Shown one piece after another: positions 1 through 7,001 of a stretch of 16,733 nucleotides of DNA. The stretch covers positions 131,565 through 148,297 of the forward strand of contig MU069823.1 of the NCBI GenBank assembly GCA_002284615.2. The letters are read 5' to 3'. The DNA comes from Dunaliella salina. Lineage: Eukaryota > Chlorophyta > Chlorophyceae > Chlamydomonadales > Dunaliellaceae. Under the pieces are notes generated by a model. It saw nothing but the letters and a program-made list of their open reading frames with translations, was not told the origin of the DNA and did no database searches. Numbering within the stretch: the stretch's first letter is position 1; every line of letters begins with the position of its first letter. Both the position numbers and the translations under genes were made by a program.

Positions 1-393
1 ATGAGGCAACCCCATGAACTCCATGCAAATGAACGCCATGTGCACCTAATAGAAATCAAGTTCTGTGAAGACACAAGGCCAGAACATCAGTTGAAAGCAG
101 CAAAGCAGCAACATGCTGTCCTTTGTAAACTTATTAACCCTAAAGCTGTTACAATTCACCCTATTCTCCTGGGTGTAGGTGGAACTATTTACACTGAGCA
201 TACCCTCAAGCGCTTCAAACAACTAGGATTGGATCATCAGCATGCCACGAAGCTTGCTCAACAACTTCATGCCCATTCTATTCAATATGCCCACAAATTA
301 GTCACCACACGCCGAGCTATTGAAAACAAGAATACTTCCCACAGCCAGGTTCTAGAGCCAGAAGCTTCTAGTAACCCTCCAGATCCACATTAG
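1..393 (+). CDS. Copy A: C-terminal part of RH-RLE retrotransposon protein (restriction-like endonuclease), 5' end outside window
   Basis: This is the 3' end of a retrotransposon reading frame, open for 130 codons from the window edge to a TAG/TAA-type stop. The first ATG is not a real start: the same sequence is internal in copy C near 8801. Seen: the ExK motif as IEIKFCED, about residues 17-24, then a glutamine-rich helix, the LLGVGG(T/V)I(Y/F)T block, and the terminal tripeptide DPH shared by all copies. In restriction-like endonucleases of the R2/Dualen type, ExK follows an upstream PD motif and forms the metal site used to nick the target; the PD part lies outside the window. This is the least damaged C-terminus in the window. 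Subfamily 1, closest to copy C. The endonuclease assignment rests on motif order, not on a profile search. Confidence 0.72.
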   Translation: MRQPHELHANERHVHLIEIKFCEDTRPEHQLKAAKQQHAVLCKLINPKAVTIHPILLGVGGTIYTEHTLKRFKQLGLDHQHATKLAQQLHAHSIQYAHKLVTTRRAIENKNTSHSQVLEPEASSNPPDPH

Positions 394-535
394 AATTCTC
401 TTTTTCATACCTTGTGGTGGAGGGGGCACACGGCTCTTTTTGAGCCAATGTGTCTCCTTTTCCTTAATTGATGTAGGGAGAGTTTCTCTGCCTATGTAGT
501 TTTTCTTTTCTTTCTTTTTCTTTATTATTATTTTT
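394..535 (+). other. 3' UTR/tail of copy A
   Basis: Runs from just after the stop to a T/C-rich end (TTTTTCTTTTCTTTC) instead of poly(A). It contains two hairpins. HP1 at 425-454 has an outer stem GGCACA/TGTGTC with one G-U pair and an inner stem GGCTC/GAGCC with a T5 loop. HP2 at 473-495 is GTAGGgAGAG-TTT-CTCTgCCTAT with an internal G-G mismatch. Six other tails in the window show the same two-hairpin layout to varying degrees. The following TTA-rich stretch may be target DNA or part of the tail. Confidence 0.65.
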
Positions 536-555
536 ATTATTTACAAAAAATGACA

Positions 556-945
556 AAAATCGGAGGACCCCATATCACTCTCCTGGCCTCAGATCACCCT
601 GAAATGGCCCACAGCTCCACCATAGGACCATTATCACTCCCAAAATTTCATATTTAAAACACCCACATGAACTACTAACATCCTGCATATTCAAAAATAG
701 GAATGGAGGAGGTCAAAAAATGACCTTTTTGGCACCCCTGGTGCTGGATTTTCTCCAAGGGAAATGGCTGAAATTCTGTATCTGACTAATCACTGGGTCT
801 TTTCACCACATTTTTTTTGCAATGATATTCTTTTGGTATGAGGACCTCAAATCACTTAGAATCACCCATTTTGGTGCAGTGGGTGGTCAGATATGAAGAT
901 TTGGTGCCAAAAACTAGGGTTCACGCCGCGGCTGATTAGGCACGG
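556..945 (+). repeat. Dispersed repeat R, first copy
   Basis: About 390 bp that aligns end to end with 15009-15395 in the same orientation, by eye roughly 70-75% identical with small indels. Shared blocks include CTCCCAAAATTT, TCAAAAAATGAC, GTGCTGGATTT, ATGATATTCTTT and TGGTGCAGTG. No conserved reading frame links the copies, so it looks non-coding. It starts about 20 bp after the tail of copy A; the other copy lies about 300 bp after the tail of copy E. It could be a target repeat, part of a larger element, or flanking DNA duplicated together with the retrotransposon. Confidence 0.7.
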
Positions 946-2139
946 TCTCCGGGAGTGCATAAGAAAAAGCTTCAAAGCTTGAGAAAGCCAGCAGAGGATA
1001 CCAAGCTTCAATCTACCGAACCACAGAGAATATGCACAAGGAGCATGCCAAAAATGCCTGATTTTGGGCTTCAGATAGCCCCCTCTGCTAATTTGTAAGC
1101 GATACAGGTTTGAGAAGAAGGAGATAATCGATAAGATTTTTCGAAAAAAAGGTTGAGATGTGTAGTTGAAAGTTTTTGCTGTAGGATTAGCAGATTCACA
1201 GTTAATGACCTGGTAAATGACAAGTAATTCCAAAAAAATGTTACCGTTCAGAATTTTAATCACTCCGCACCCTTCAAAAATATTTTATTTTTGGATTCCC
1301 GCAGTCTTCCCGCAACCCCCTAAATATTTATTTTTGGGTTTCCCGCATGTTCCCTCTGCGGCAATTAGCCCCCTTTTCCCCTGAAAAATGTGTTTGCATG
1401 CTCCACACTGCTCCTGCATGTAAAAACTTGCAATGAAGGCCAGCATGTAAAAATTTTGCAGGGATTGCACGGATCCCTTAATACCTGTTCAAAAATCCCT
1501 TCCACGCTCAGAGAATTGGAGCTTAATACCTGTTCAAAAATCCCTTCCATGCTCAGGGAATTGGAGCTTTATAAAAAAGCATGAGGTCCAATTGCACACA
1601 CTGCTCCTGCATCCAGTATCTGCTCAAGAAATACTCCTCGCGCAGCTTCTCTGTCATGGGTGGCGCTGACTTGAAAAAGCTGTGAACGCCAAGGTGTCGG
1701 CGCCCCTCGGACGCCTTGGGGCCTTCCTGCCTGCTCATACCCCTCTAAAACTTCAAAAACAATTATTTTCACTTTCCCGCACTTTCCCGGAAGAGGCAGG
1801 CAGGCAGACAAGCAAGCCAAGTCCACAGGAAATCAGAGTAGAGCTGCTGCAAAAAGGTTTGGTCTAGAAGAAAATAAGTTTTTCATTCTTCTTTGCTTTA
1901 GACCTGATCGCTGTATGTGTGCTCCACTATAAGATACTTCCAAACCCTAACTGAGTGAAAGAGCAAAAGGAAACCTGAGCTAAAGTGACTTGCAACCAGG
2001 TACTCAGTTTACTGAATTAGTTGAAGCCAGCTGGTACATTCTAACAGTTGCGGGATTTTGGTGAACCAAACACACACGTCCCAGTGGTCTTCAGAGCCTG
2101 TGTGTGTTGTACAAGAAAAGGAAGCATCTTTGATTACCT
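946..2139. other. No recognisable gene; repeat-derived or intergenic DNA
   Basis: Reading frames here are short, carry no recognisable motif and do not recur elsewhere in the window. Two near-duplicate phrases (TATTTTTGGATTCCCGCA and TATTTTTGGGTTTCCCGCA, about 1288 and 1330) and a repeated CACACTGCTCCTGCAT (about 1406 and 1599) suggest local duplication. The 2x45 bp tandem repeat is listed separately. Confidence 0.5.
1477..1566. repeat. Tandem duplication, 2 x 45 bp
   Basis: Two adjacent units (1477-1521 and 1522-1566), each beginning CTTAATACCTGTTC, differ at two positions. Because 45 is a multiple of three, a plus-strand frame stays open across both units, but nothing else supports coding. 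Confidence 0.85.
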
Positions 2140-2173
2140 TCCAGCATCAGTGTTTCTCATAAGGTTTTGGGGT

Positions 2174-2193
2174 GTGTAGCAAATTGGCTACAC
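2174..2193. repeat. Subterminal hairpin in the hAT element (left)
   Basis: GTGTAGC (2174-2180) and GCTACAC (2187-2193) form a 7-bp stem with a 6-nt loop. A right-end counterpart, GTCGC/GCGAC near 3018-3033, has a different stem sequence but a similar loop, and 2971-2988 forms another 7-bp stem (GACGCCC/GGGCGTC). Confidence 0.55.
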
Positions 2194-2237
2194 AGGTGCT
2201 CCTGCCAGAAAACAGTGTAGCAAGGCCCAAAAAATTT

Positions 2238-2272
2238 TTGCCAAAATTTTGGCTGCGCCAAAATTTTGGCAA
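2238..2272. repeat. Perfect 16-bp inverted repeat made of two 14-bp palindromes
   Basis: The palindrome GCCAAAATTTTGGC occurs at 2240-2253 and again at 2257-2270, separated by TGC. Because each unit is itself palindromic, the pair also folds into one 16-bp stem with a 3-nt loop. It lies inside the hAT element. Confidence 0.85.
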
Positions 2273-2499
2273 GTCTTTTTTTAAGTATAATTACAAGTCA
2301 CCCCTTTATAAGTAAACAAGGAGACCATCGTTGTCATCCATTCTGTGGACAATCCCACTCATGTCTCTCCCTCCCAATCCCTTTCGTGTCTCTGGTCCTC
2401 CCCCCTGTCAAATCAGACAAATGAAGCTGCCATCCAAAATGAAGAAGACCCAACCATGCAAAATCAAGCAATCCTTTCCAGTTTCTTAAACTACTCTGC

Positions 2500-2815
2500 G
2501 CCTGCAGGCAACGCTGCTGTGCTTGCATGCGTAGCCATGGGGGTAGGTGCTGCTGCTGTCTCCTGCTGCTGCCCCCCCTCTGTGCCTGCAGGCAACGCTT
2601 CTGTGCTTGCACGCTCAGCCATGGGTATAGCCGCTACTGGAGCTGCTGCTGCTATCTCCTGCTGCTGCCCTCCTGGGCTTGCAGGCCTGCCTTGTGTGCT
2701 TGCATGGGCAAGGGGCAAATGTGCTGCTGATTCTGCTCCTGCTGCTGATGCTGCTACTCCTGCTGCTCCTGCTGCTGCTGCTGTTTCTGCTGCTGGTGGA
2801 GGAGGTGGGGCTGGG
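2500..2815. repeat. GCT/GCA-rich low-complexity interior of the hAT element
   Basis: Imperfect repeats of about 84-93 bp begin at about 2500, 2584 and 2677 (GCCTGCAGGCAACGCT-like), followed by a run of CTG/CTC-type triplets. A plus-strand frame from 2345 to 2899 stays open and reads as Ala/Cys-rich, and the antisense frames are open as well. Triplet-like composition keeps several frames open at once, so this is not good evidence of a gene. The sequence may be captured filler. Confidence 0.6.
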
Positions 2816-3065
2816 GCAGGCTGGGAGGGCGGACGTTGGGCCCTTTGGGCATTTGTCCAAAACTCTCTCAGACTCCGTGAACTCATTAAATACACATAAT
2901 AATTTTTGGCTACACAGAGTACTCCCGAGAAATTTTCCGCGTCGCAACTTGGCTACACAGGGTGCTCAAAGACGCCCTGCCGGGCGTCCCTGTGTCGCAC
3001 CGTATAACACCGTGTGTGTCGCAAAATAGCGACGCGTCGCAGCTATGAGAAACACTGTCCAGCAT

Positions 3066-3300
3066 CATTTTAAAAGCCCGCAACACAAATTTTCATTACT
3101 TCAACATCTTTCATTACTTCTTTTCATAGCAGCATGTACGGATCTCATGAGGAGATGAGGAGATAAGTCAGAGGTGGCAGCACAAGTGCCAAAGGGTCTC
3201 TCCAAAAAGAAGGGGTTGAGCTTCGGCTAACAAAGGTGCATCTGTTTACCTTGAAGAGGATGTGCGCAGCTGCCTCACTCTCTGCTACGCTGAGTTGGCC
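3066..3300. other. No recognisable gene
   Basis: Short AT-rich then mixed sequence right of the hAT element. I see no frame, motif or repeat shared with other parts of the window. Confidence 0.4.
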
Positions 3301-3306
3301 AATGGC

Positions 3307-3354
3307 TACGTTGGTTTGTACGTTGGTGTGTACGTTGGTTTGTACGTTGACCTG
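3307..3354. repeat. Minisatellite, 4 x 12 bp
   Basis: Four units of TACGTTGGTTTG: units 1 and 3 are identical, unit 2 has one change, and unit 4 has two. Confidence 0.9.
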
Positions 3355-3430
3355 TGCGCAGCCAAGCTTTGCATTTTCAATTCAAGGATCGTATATTCAC
3401 AAAGCACGATGAAGTGACTTTTGTGTGTGA

Positions 3431-3610
3431 TGCAAAAAGATCAGGAGTTCCTCCACCCAGCGAGACAACCGAATGATACAAGCACTTGATGAATTATACA
3501 AGCCCTGGCTGCACGCCAAGGACATGCCTACCTCGTGGCGCTGCATGACTGCCCGGCTGGTGTCAACAATCAAACTAACAGCGAAAAATTCCTACTGCTA
3601 TAAGATTTAA
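3431..3610 (+). pseudogene. Possible degraded reverse transcriptase N-terminal fragment (tentative)
   Basis: A short frame, open from after a TGA at 3428 to a TAA at 3608, reads with a plausible protein composition. It includes ALDELYKPWLHAKDMPTSW followed by a basic and hydrophobic stretch ending in TIK. The pattern (a helix, then a proline and SW, then a hydrophobic strand ending in lysine) resembles the first conserved block of LINE reverse transcriptases. It is short and no further reverse transcriptase motif follows, so this is only a lead. It could equally be a chance frame. Confidence 0.22.
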
Positions 3611-3700
3611 GACTATTTCATGTGGCAACGCGACGGCTCGTCCAATGTAAACACCCCAAAAGTGCATTGTTTGAGCACATCAAATTCGAGAACAAAATTC

Positions 3701-3790
3701 TGCAAACAAGAGCAATGCAAACAAGAGCAATGCAAACAAGAGCAGTGCAAACAGGAGCAATGCAAACAAGAGCAATGCAAACAAGAGCAA
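3701..3790. repeat. Minisatellite, 6 x 15 bp
   Basis: Six units of TGCAAACAAGAGCAA with single changes in units 3 and 4. All plus frames stay open through it; one reads as repeats of CKQEQ. There are no spacers, so it is not CRISPR-like. Flanking sequence gives no support for a protein-coding gene. Confidence 0.92.
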
Positions 3791-3958
3791 TGCGAGGGCG
3801 ACGCAAGCGGAGCATTTGGAGCCTGCGAAGTCCAGGGCTATAGAACCCCTAGCGCTTGAAGAGATGAACGGGCAACTCCCTGAATTTTCCAAGATAATCT
3901 TAAGCCAATCCGAAACCGCAGAAAGAAACCCGGAACGCTCAAAGAACGTCAAATTCGA

Positions 3959-3972
3959 CCCCCCCCCCCCCC
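3959..3972. repeat. Poly-C tract (14)
   Basis: Uninterrupted run of 14 C. A similar 13-C run lies at 15450-15462. Length in the assembly is likely to be unreliable. Confidence 0.9.
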
Positions 3973-5590
3973 AGCACAAATCTCTAATAGGAGTTTGGGA
4001 ATAGGAAGTGTTTGGTATGAGAATCAGCTTGAATGCTCTGGGAAGGAATTGCACATCATTGAACCCCTTTTTTCCTAACGCTTTATTTCCCTTTCCACTT
4101 TGTTATGTATGACCGATTCCATTTTTTTCCACGGACCAACCGGACATTTCAGTTGAGAATCACCATAAATCTTGGATAAATGAGAAGGCTTTGGGTAAAA
4201 CATGGAAAATAGAGAAGCAACCTCAAATCTTTGGAAAAATAGAAAGAGCCTGTTTTATCGTAGAGTATCGTACAGCTCAGGTGACCAGCATGCACCGTAA
4301 GCATTTTTGAATCGAATTTTTCTATTGCGCAGCCATTGTGCAATGTTTTCGGCAGCCAAAGCGGTTTCATTAATGTCAAAAGAAAATATTTTTTTGCAAA
4401 CCCGTTGCGCAACCACCATCTTCTCAACCCCGAACACCTTTTATTTCCTGCCTGCGCACCCTTCATATTGCACTCTGCTTGGCAGCAAACACGTCACGTT
4501 CCATGTTGTCTTGTTTTTGCCGAAAATACTACGCTCTTATTCCTGTTTTTTTCCTTGCAGGCTTCACATGTTTACAACAGAGAGCGCCAAGCAGCCAACT
4601 TTATAACGTTTCCTTCCCTTTGTATCCATCGTGTGGTGCACCCCCGTTGTGGTCAGCATCGAAGTATGCGACCATGAAAATGGGACTTTCGTGAATGCAC
4701 ATTGGCTTTTGCCCGGCGAATTGGTTTGTTTGGCGGTGCTGGTGTAGCTCATCAACAACATGACGAAGACTTCTTCTTCTTCTACATGCCACCTTTCCAA
4801 TTGCTTCCAATGGCCAAGTCACACAGTATAGCAGCCAAAACTCAAAGAGGCAAAGGCTTGTCCACATAAGCGCACCTCCCCAACCCAAAGGCTGCAATCC
4901 CTGGCTCGCCCGGAACCCCAAACTCTAGACCTCTGGGTTTCAACACGCAAACATTAAACCTGACGCCCGTGTAAAAATTGAATATGCCTGCTGTGAGATG
5001 ATCTGCAATTACCCTAAGAGGTTTGAAGCCCTTTTATTTTGAGCCCCCTTACTTTGGTGATATAAAAGCTACAGGCTCATGCGATGTTGGCTGCGCAAGG
5101 TTGACCTCATGAAGTACACGGATCAGCAACCCCCTCATCCAGCACCATAAGACACAGGATCCCACACACATCCCCCTCCCACTCCTTTCCCCCTCATTCT
5201 CCCAGAAATATACACGGCGCACATGGCTTGCATATACAAGTTACAAGTTACAATGGGATCTAAGCCTTCAGCCATAAGGTTGGCTGCTCGGCTTGTTTGT
5301 TGAGCACAAATACAGGCAACTCCAAAACACTGAAAAAAGTGACGTAATGTCTCAAGAAGACAAGATGAAGTCCAGAAGGACAGCGTATGTGTTATGTGTC
5401 CACAGAGGGAGCAGTAAAACAAGGAAGGTTGGGGAGGAGAAATGGACAGCTCTACTTGAACCCAGAAGGGCTGGCCAGGTTCTGACCAGTATCACAAGAA
5501 GACACAAGAGCTGCAGCTGCATGAACGTATGTTTGGAGTTTCTCTATATGCACTCCTCCTTACAACAGCAGCTAGCTAGCCAGGCACACA
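3973..5590. other. Unassigned region, no supported gene
   Basis: Several frames of 60-110 codons exist on both strands, for example minus 4601-4921 and plus 4336-4677, but they overlap one another and none shows a motif I recognise. A polypyrimidine tract ending CCTTGCAG at about 4553-4560 looks like a 3' splice site on the plus strand, and another (GTTTCAG) lies near 5620. Without transcript data no exon can be drawn. The nearby CAAGTTACAAGTTACAA at about 5237 is a short tandem duplication. Confidence 0.35.
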
Positions 5591-5596
5591 CCTCAG

Positions 5597-5880
5597 TCAT
5601 GTATTTGCTCTCTGTTTCAGATTCCTGGCTGCATCACGCTCCCTCTGCCTGGGCGTGGGTGTATGAGGCAGCGCCCCCTCATAGACAAGAAATGACACCA
5701 ACTCCACTGCATACTTCTGCTGCTCTTTCTCAGATATGTAATTGGCAGCGGAGCGCTTGCAGAGCGTTGCCCAAATGTCGTCCGCCCCGCGGTGCTGCTT
5801 GAAGACCTCCCATTGGCCCGAGTCCATGACAAAGGGTGGAACCACGACAGGGGCCATCTTGTGGGGCTTCTGAGCAGAGG
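5597..5880 (-). CDS. Unrecognised minus-strand reading frame, possibly an exon or a mobile-element remnant
   Basis: The frame is open on the minus strand to a stop at 5597. Its downstream part has protein-like composition, with few rare-residue runs and mixed hydrophobic and charged stretches such as FVMDSGQWEVFKQHRGADD and YAVELVSFLVYEGALPHTP. The frame formally runs back to 6025, but that upstream part is antisense to the start of copy B and is probably fortuitous. I recognise no family. The plus-strand frame over the same bases is Ser/Ala/Pro-rich and less convincing. It may be one exon of a host gene or part of another transposon. Confidence 0.3.
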
Positions 5881-7000
5881 CCAGTGCGCGCTGTGACTGG
5901 TGCTCTTGTGGAGCTGGTACAACAGCATATACAATACGCAAGGCAGACGTGTTGGTATGATATCCCCAAACTGCTTTCAAATCCTCTACAGGGCTTTTTA
6001 TGGGGCCAAGCTTGCTGGCATGCACGCTGCCATGCAGAACTTAACACCAGCTCCTGGCAGCTTTGCTACTGAGCTGAAGGGCTCCTTTCCCGCAAATCCA
6101 TGCTTGAGAGAAAGTACTCTAGCAAGAAGATCAAAGACTCTTTCTCACGAGCCCTTCCAACTCACATTCATACTGCCCTCCAAAAATGGGCTTTGGTAAC
6201 CCAAGAAAAAATGGCCTCCCCACTAGACCACAACCCACAATACCAGAATTGTTGGAGTGCGCACTCCCGAGACACTCTTTTTGGTGCTATGCATAATGCC
6301 TTCTCATCCAAATTCTCAGGCTTCTCAGTCTGCCATCCCATTTATGATGAGGGAATCATGACCCAAGCTTTGCAACATACCATTTACTCTGCCATTCTCA
6401 ACACAGAAGCTACTGCTACATTCATGCTCTTTCCGGCTTGGAATAAGAACATGACAACCAACCTCTACTCCAAACTTGTCACTGCCTACCCCCACCTCTG
6501 TTACGACCTCGGCACCATACCTTGCAAAAAACTTGGCTACAGTGCCCCTCATTCCTGCCCTAACCAAGAGGTACCTCTTCCTCAGCATGCCTGTGACCTT
6601 CGTATCTTTGCTGTTTGGAACACTGCAGCTCGAGTTCATCTCAACAACCATAACAAAGACTGGCTACAAGGACTGAAAGGAGATTTGGAAGAAGCCACAC
6701 AGTGGAAGCTGACAAATGTCAGCAGCCACCCTGTCCTAAATTCCATGCATGCTCACATGCCAGGTTTCAACAAACTGGATTGCCTCTCATTGGACAAACA
6801 ACACGCCTCTAAACACCCTAAAAATCCACACATGATCGTCCAAGAAACAGACTCGGTGCCCAGCCAATCCAGTGCTATTCTAGCTCTCAAAGTTGCTGAT
6901 TGGAGAACATGGGCATACACAGATGGCAGCTGCCTTGTCTGGCAGCTGCCTTGTCCATAACGGTAAGCAAGAAACTGGAGCAGGAGTCTACTGCCCGTCC
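5881..7000 (+). pseudogene. Copy B: RH-RLE retrotransposon fragment, upstream domain, methyltransferase-like domain and start of RNase H
   Basis: One plus-strand frame (phase of 5836 and 6100) carries the homology. It begins with a Cys/His/Trp-rich segment (WGQACWHARCHAE), meets an in-frame TGA at 6070-6072, and continues open to 6960. About 6240-6620 resembles a Dam-like adenine methyltransferase: FGAMHNAFSSKFSG, then CHPIY where N/DPPY is expected, then a helix and a strand ending MLFPAWNKN, and later LRIFAVWNTAAR. This part is tentative. The RNase H start follows, WAYTDGS (about 6909-6929), with the first catalytic Asp intact. A 16-bp tandem duplication at 6924-6955 then shifts the frame. 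The copy stops at the N at 7001. It matches copy C over 624 bp without a gap (6316-6939 against 7002-7625). Confidence 0.65.
6924..6955. repeat. 16-bp tandem duplication inside copy B
   Basis: TGGCAGCTGCCTTGTC occurs at 6924-6939 and again at 6940-6955; copy C has one unit. Sixteen is not a multiple of three, so the RNase H frame is broken just after TDGSCLV. Confidence 0.92.
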
Positions 7001-7001
7001 N
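7001..7001. other. Single ambiguous base (N) at a repeat junction
   Basis: To its left copy B reaches the RNase H region; to its right the sequence restarts 686 bp earlier in element coordinates, at the methyltransferase-like domain. A single N exactly at a repeat restart suggests a contig join of unknown true length, although a real junction between two element copies is possible. Confidence 0.7.

Larger units (their letters stand above)
2140..3065. mobile_element. Non-autonomous hAT-type DNA transposon with 8-bp target site duplication
   Basis: The element spans 2148-3057 (910 bp). Its 14-bp terminal inverted repeats match perfectly: CAGTGTTTCTCATA at 2148-2161 and its reverse complement at 3044-3057. 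It is flanked by an identical 8-bp direct repeat TCCAGCAT at 2140-2147 and 3058-3065. Termini of the CAGTG type plus an 8-bp duplication are the signature of the hAT superfamily. Near both ends lie repeats of TTGGCTACACAG (2184, 2906 and 2949) and short hairpins; such subterminal repeats are often transposase binding sites in hAT elements. No transposase motif (BED finger, RNase H-like DDE core, C-terminal dimerisation domain) is visible, so movement would need a transposase supplied from elsewhere. The perfect duplications suggest a fairly recent insertion. Confidence 0.9.

Noticed and set aside
862..1263. 133-codon minus-strand frame
   Set aside because: No motif, partly antisense to repeat R, and not kept in the other R copy.
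2345..2899. 184-codon Ala/Cys-rich protein gene
   Set aside because: Triplet-rich composition opens several frames on both strands, and it lies inside a non-autonomous transposon.
3701..3790. CRISPR-like array or CKQEQ-repeat protein
   Set aside because: Units are directly adjacent with no spacers, the genome is eukaryotic, and flanking codons show no protein features.
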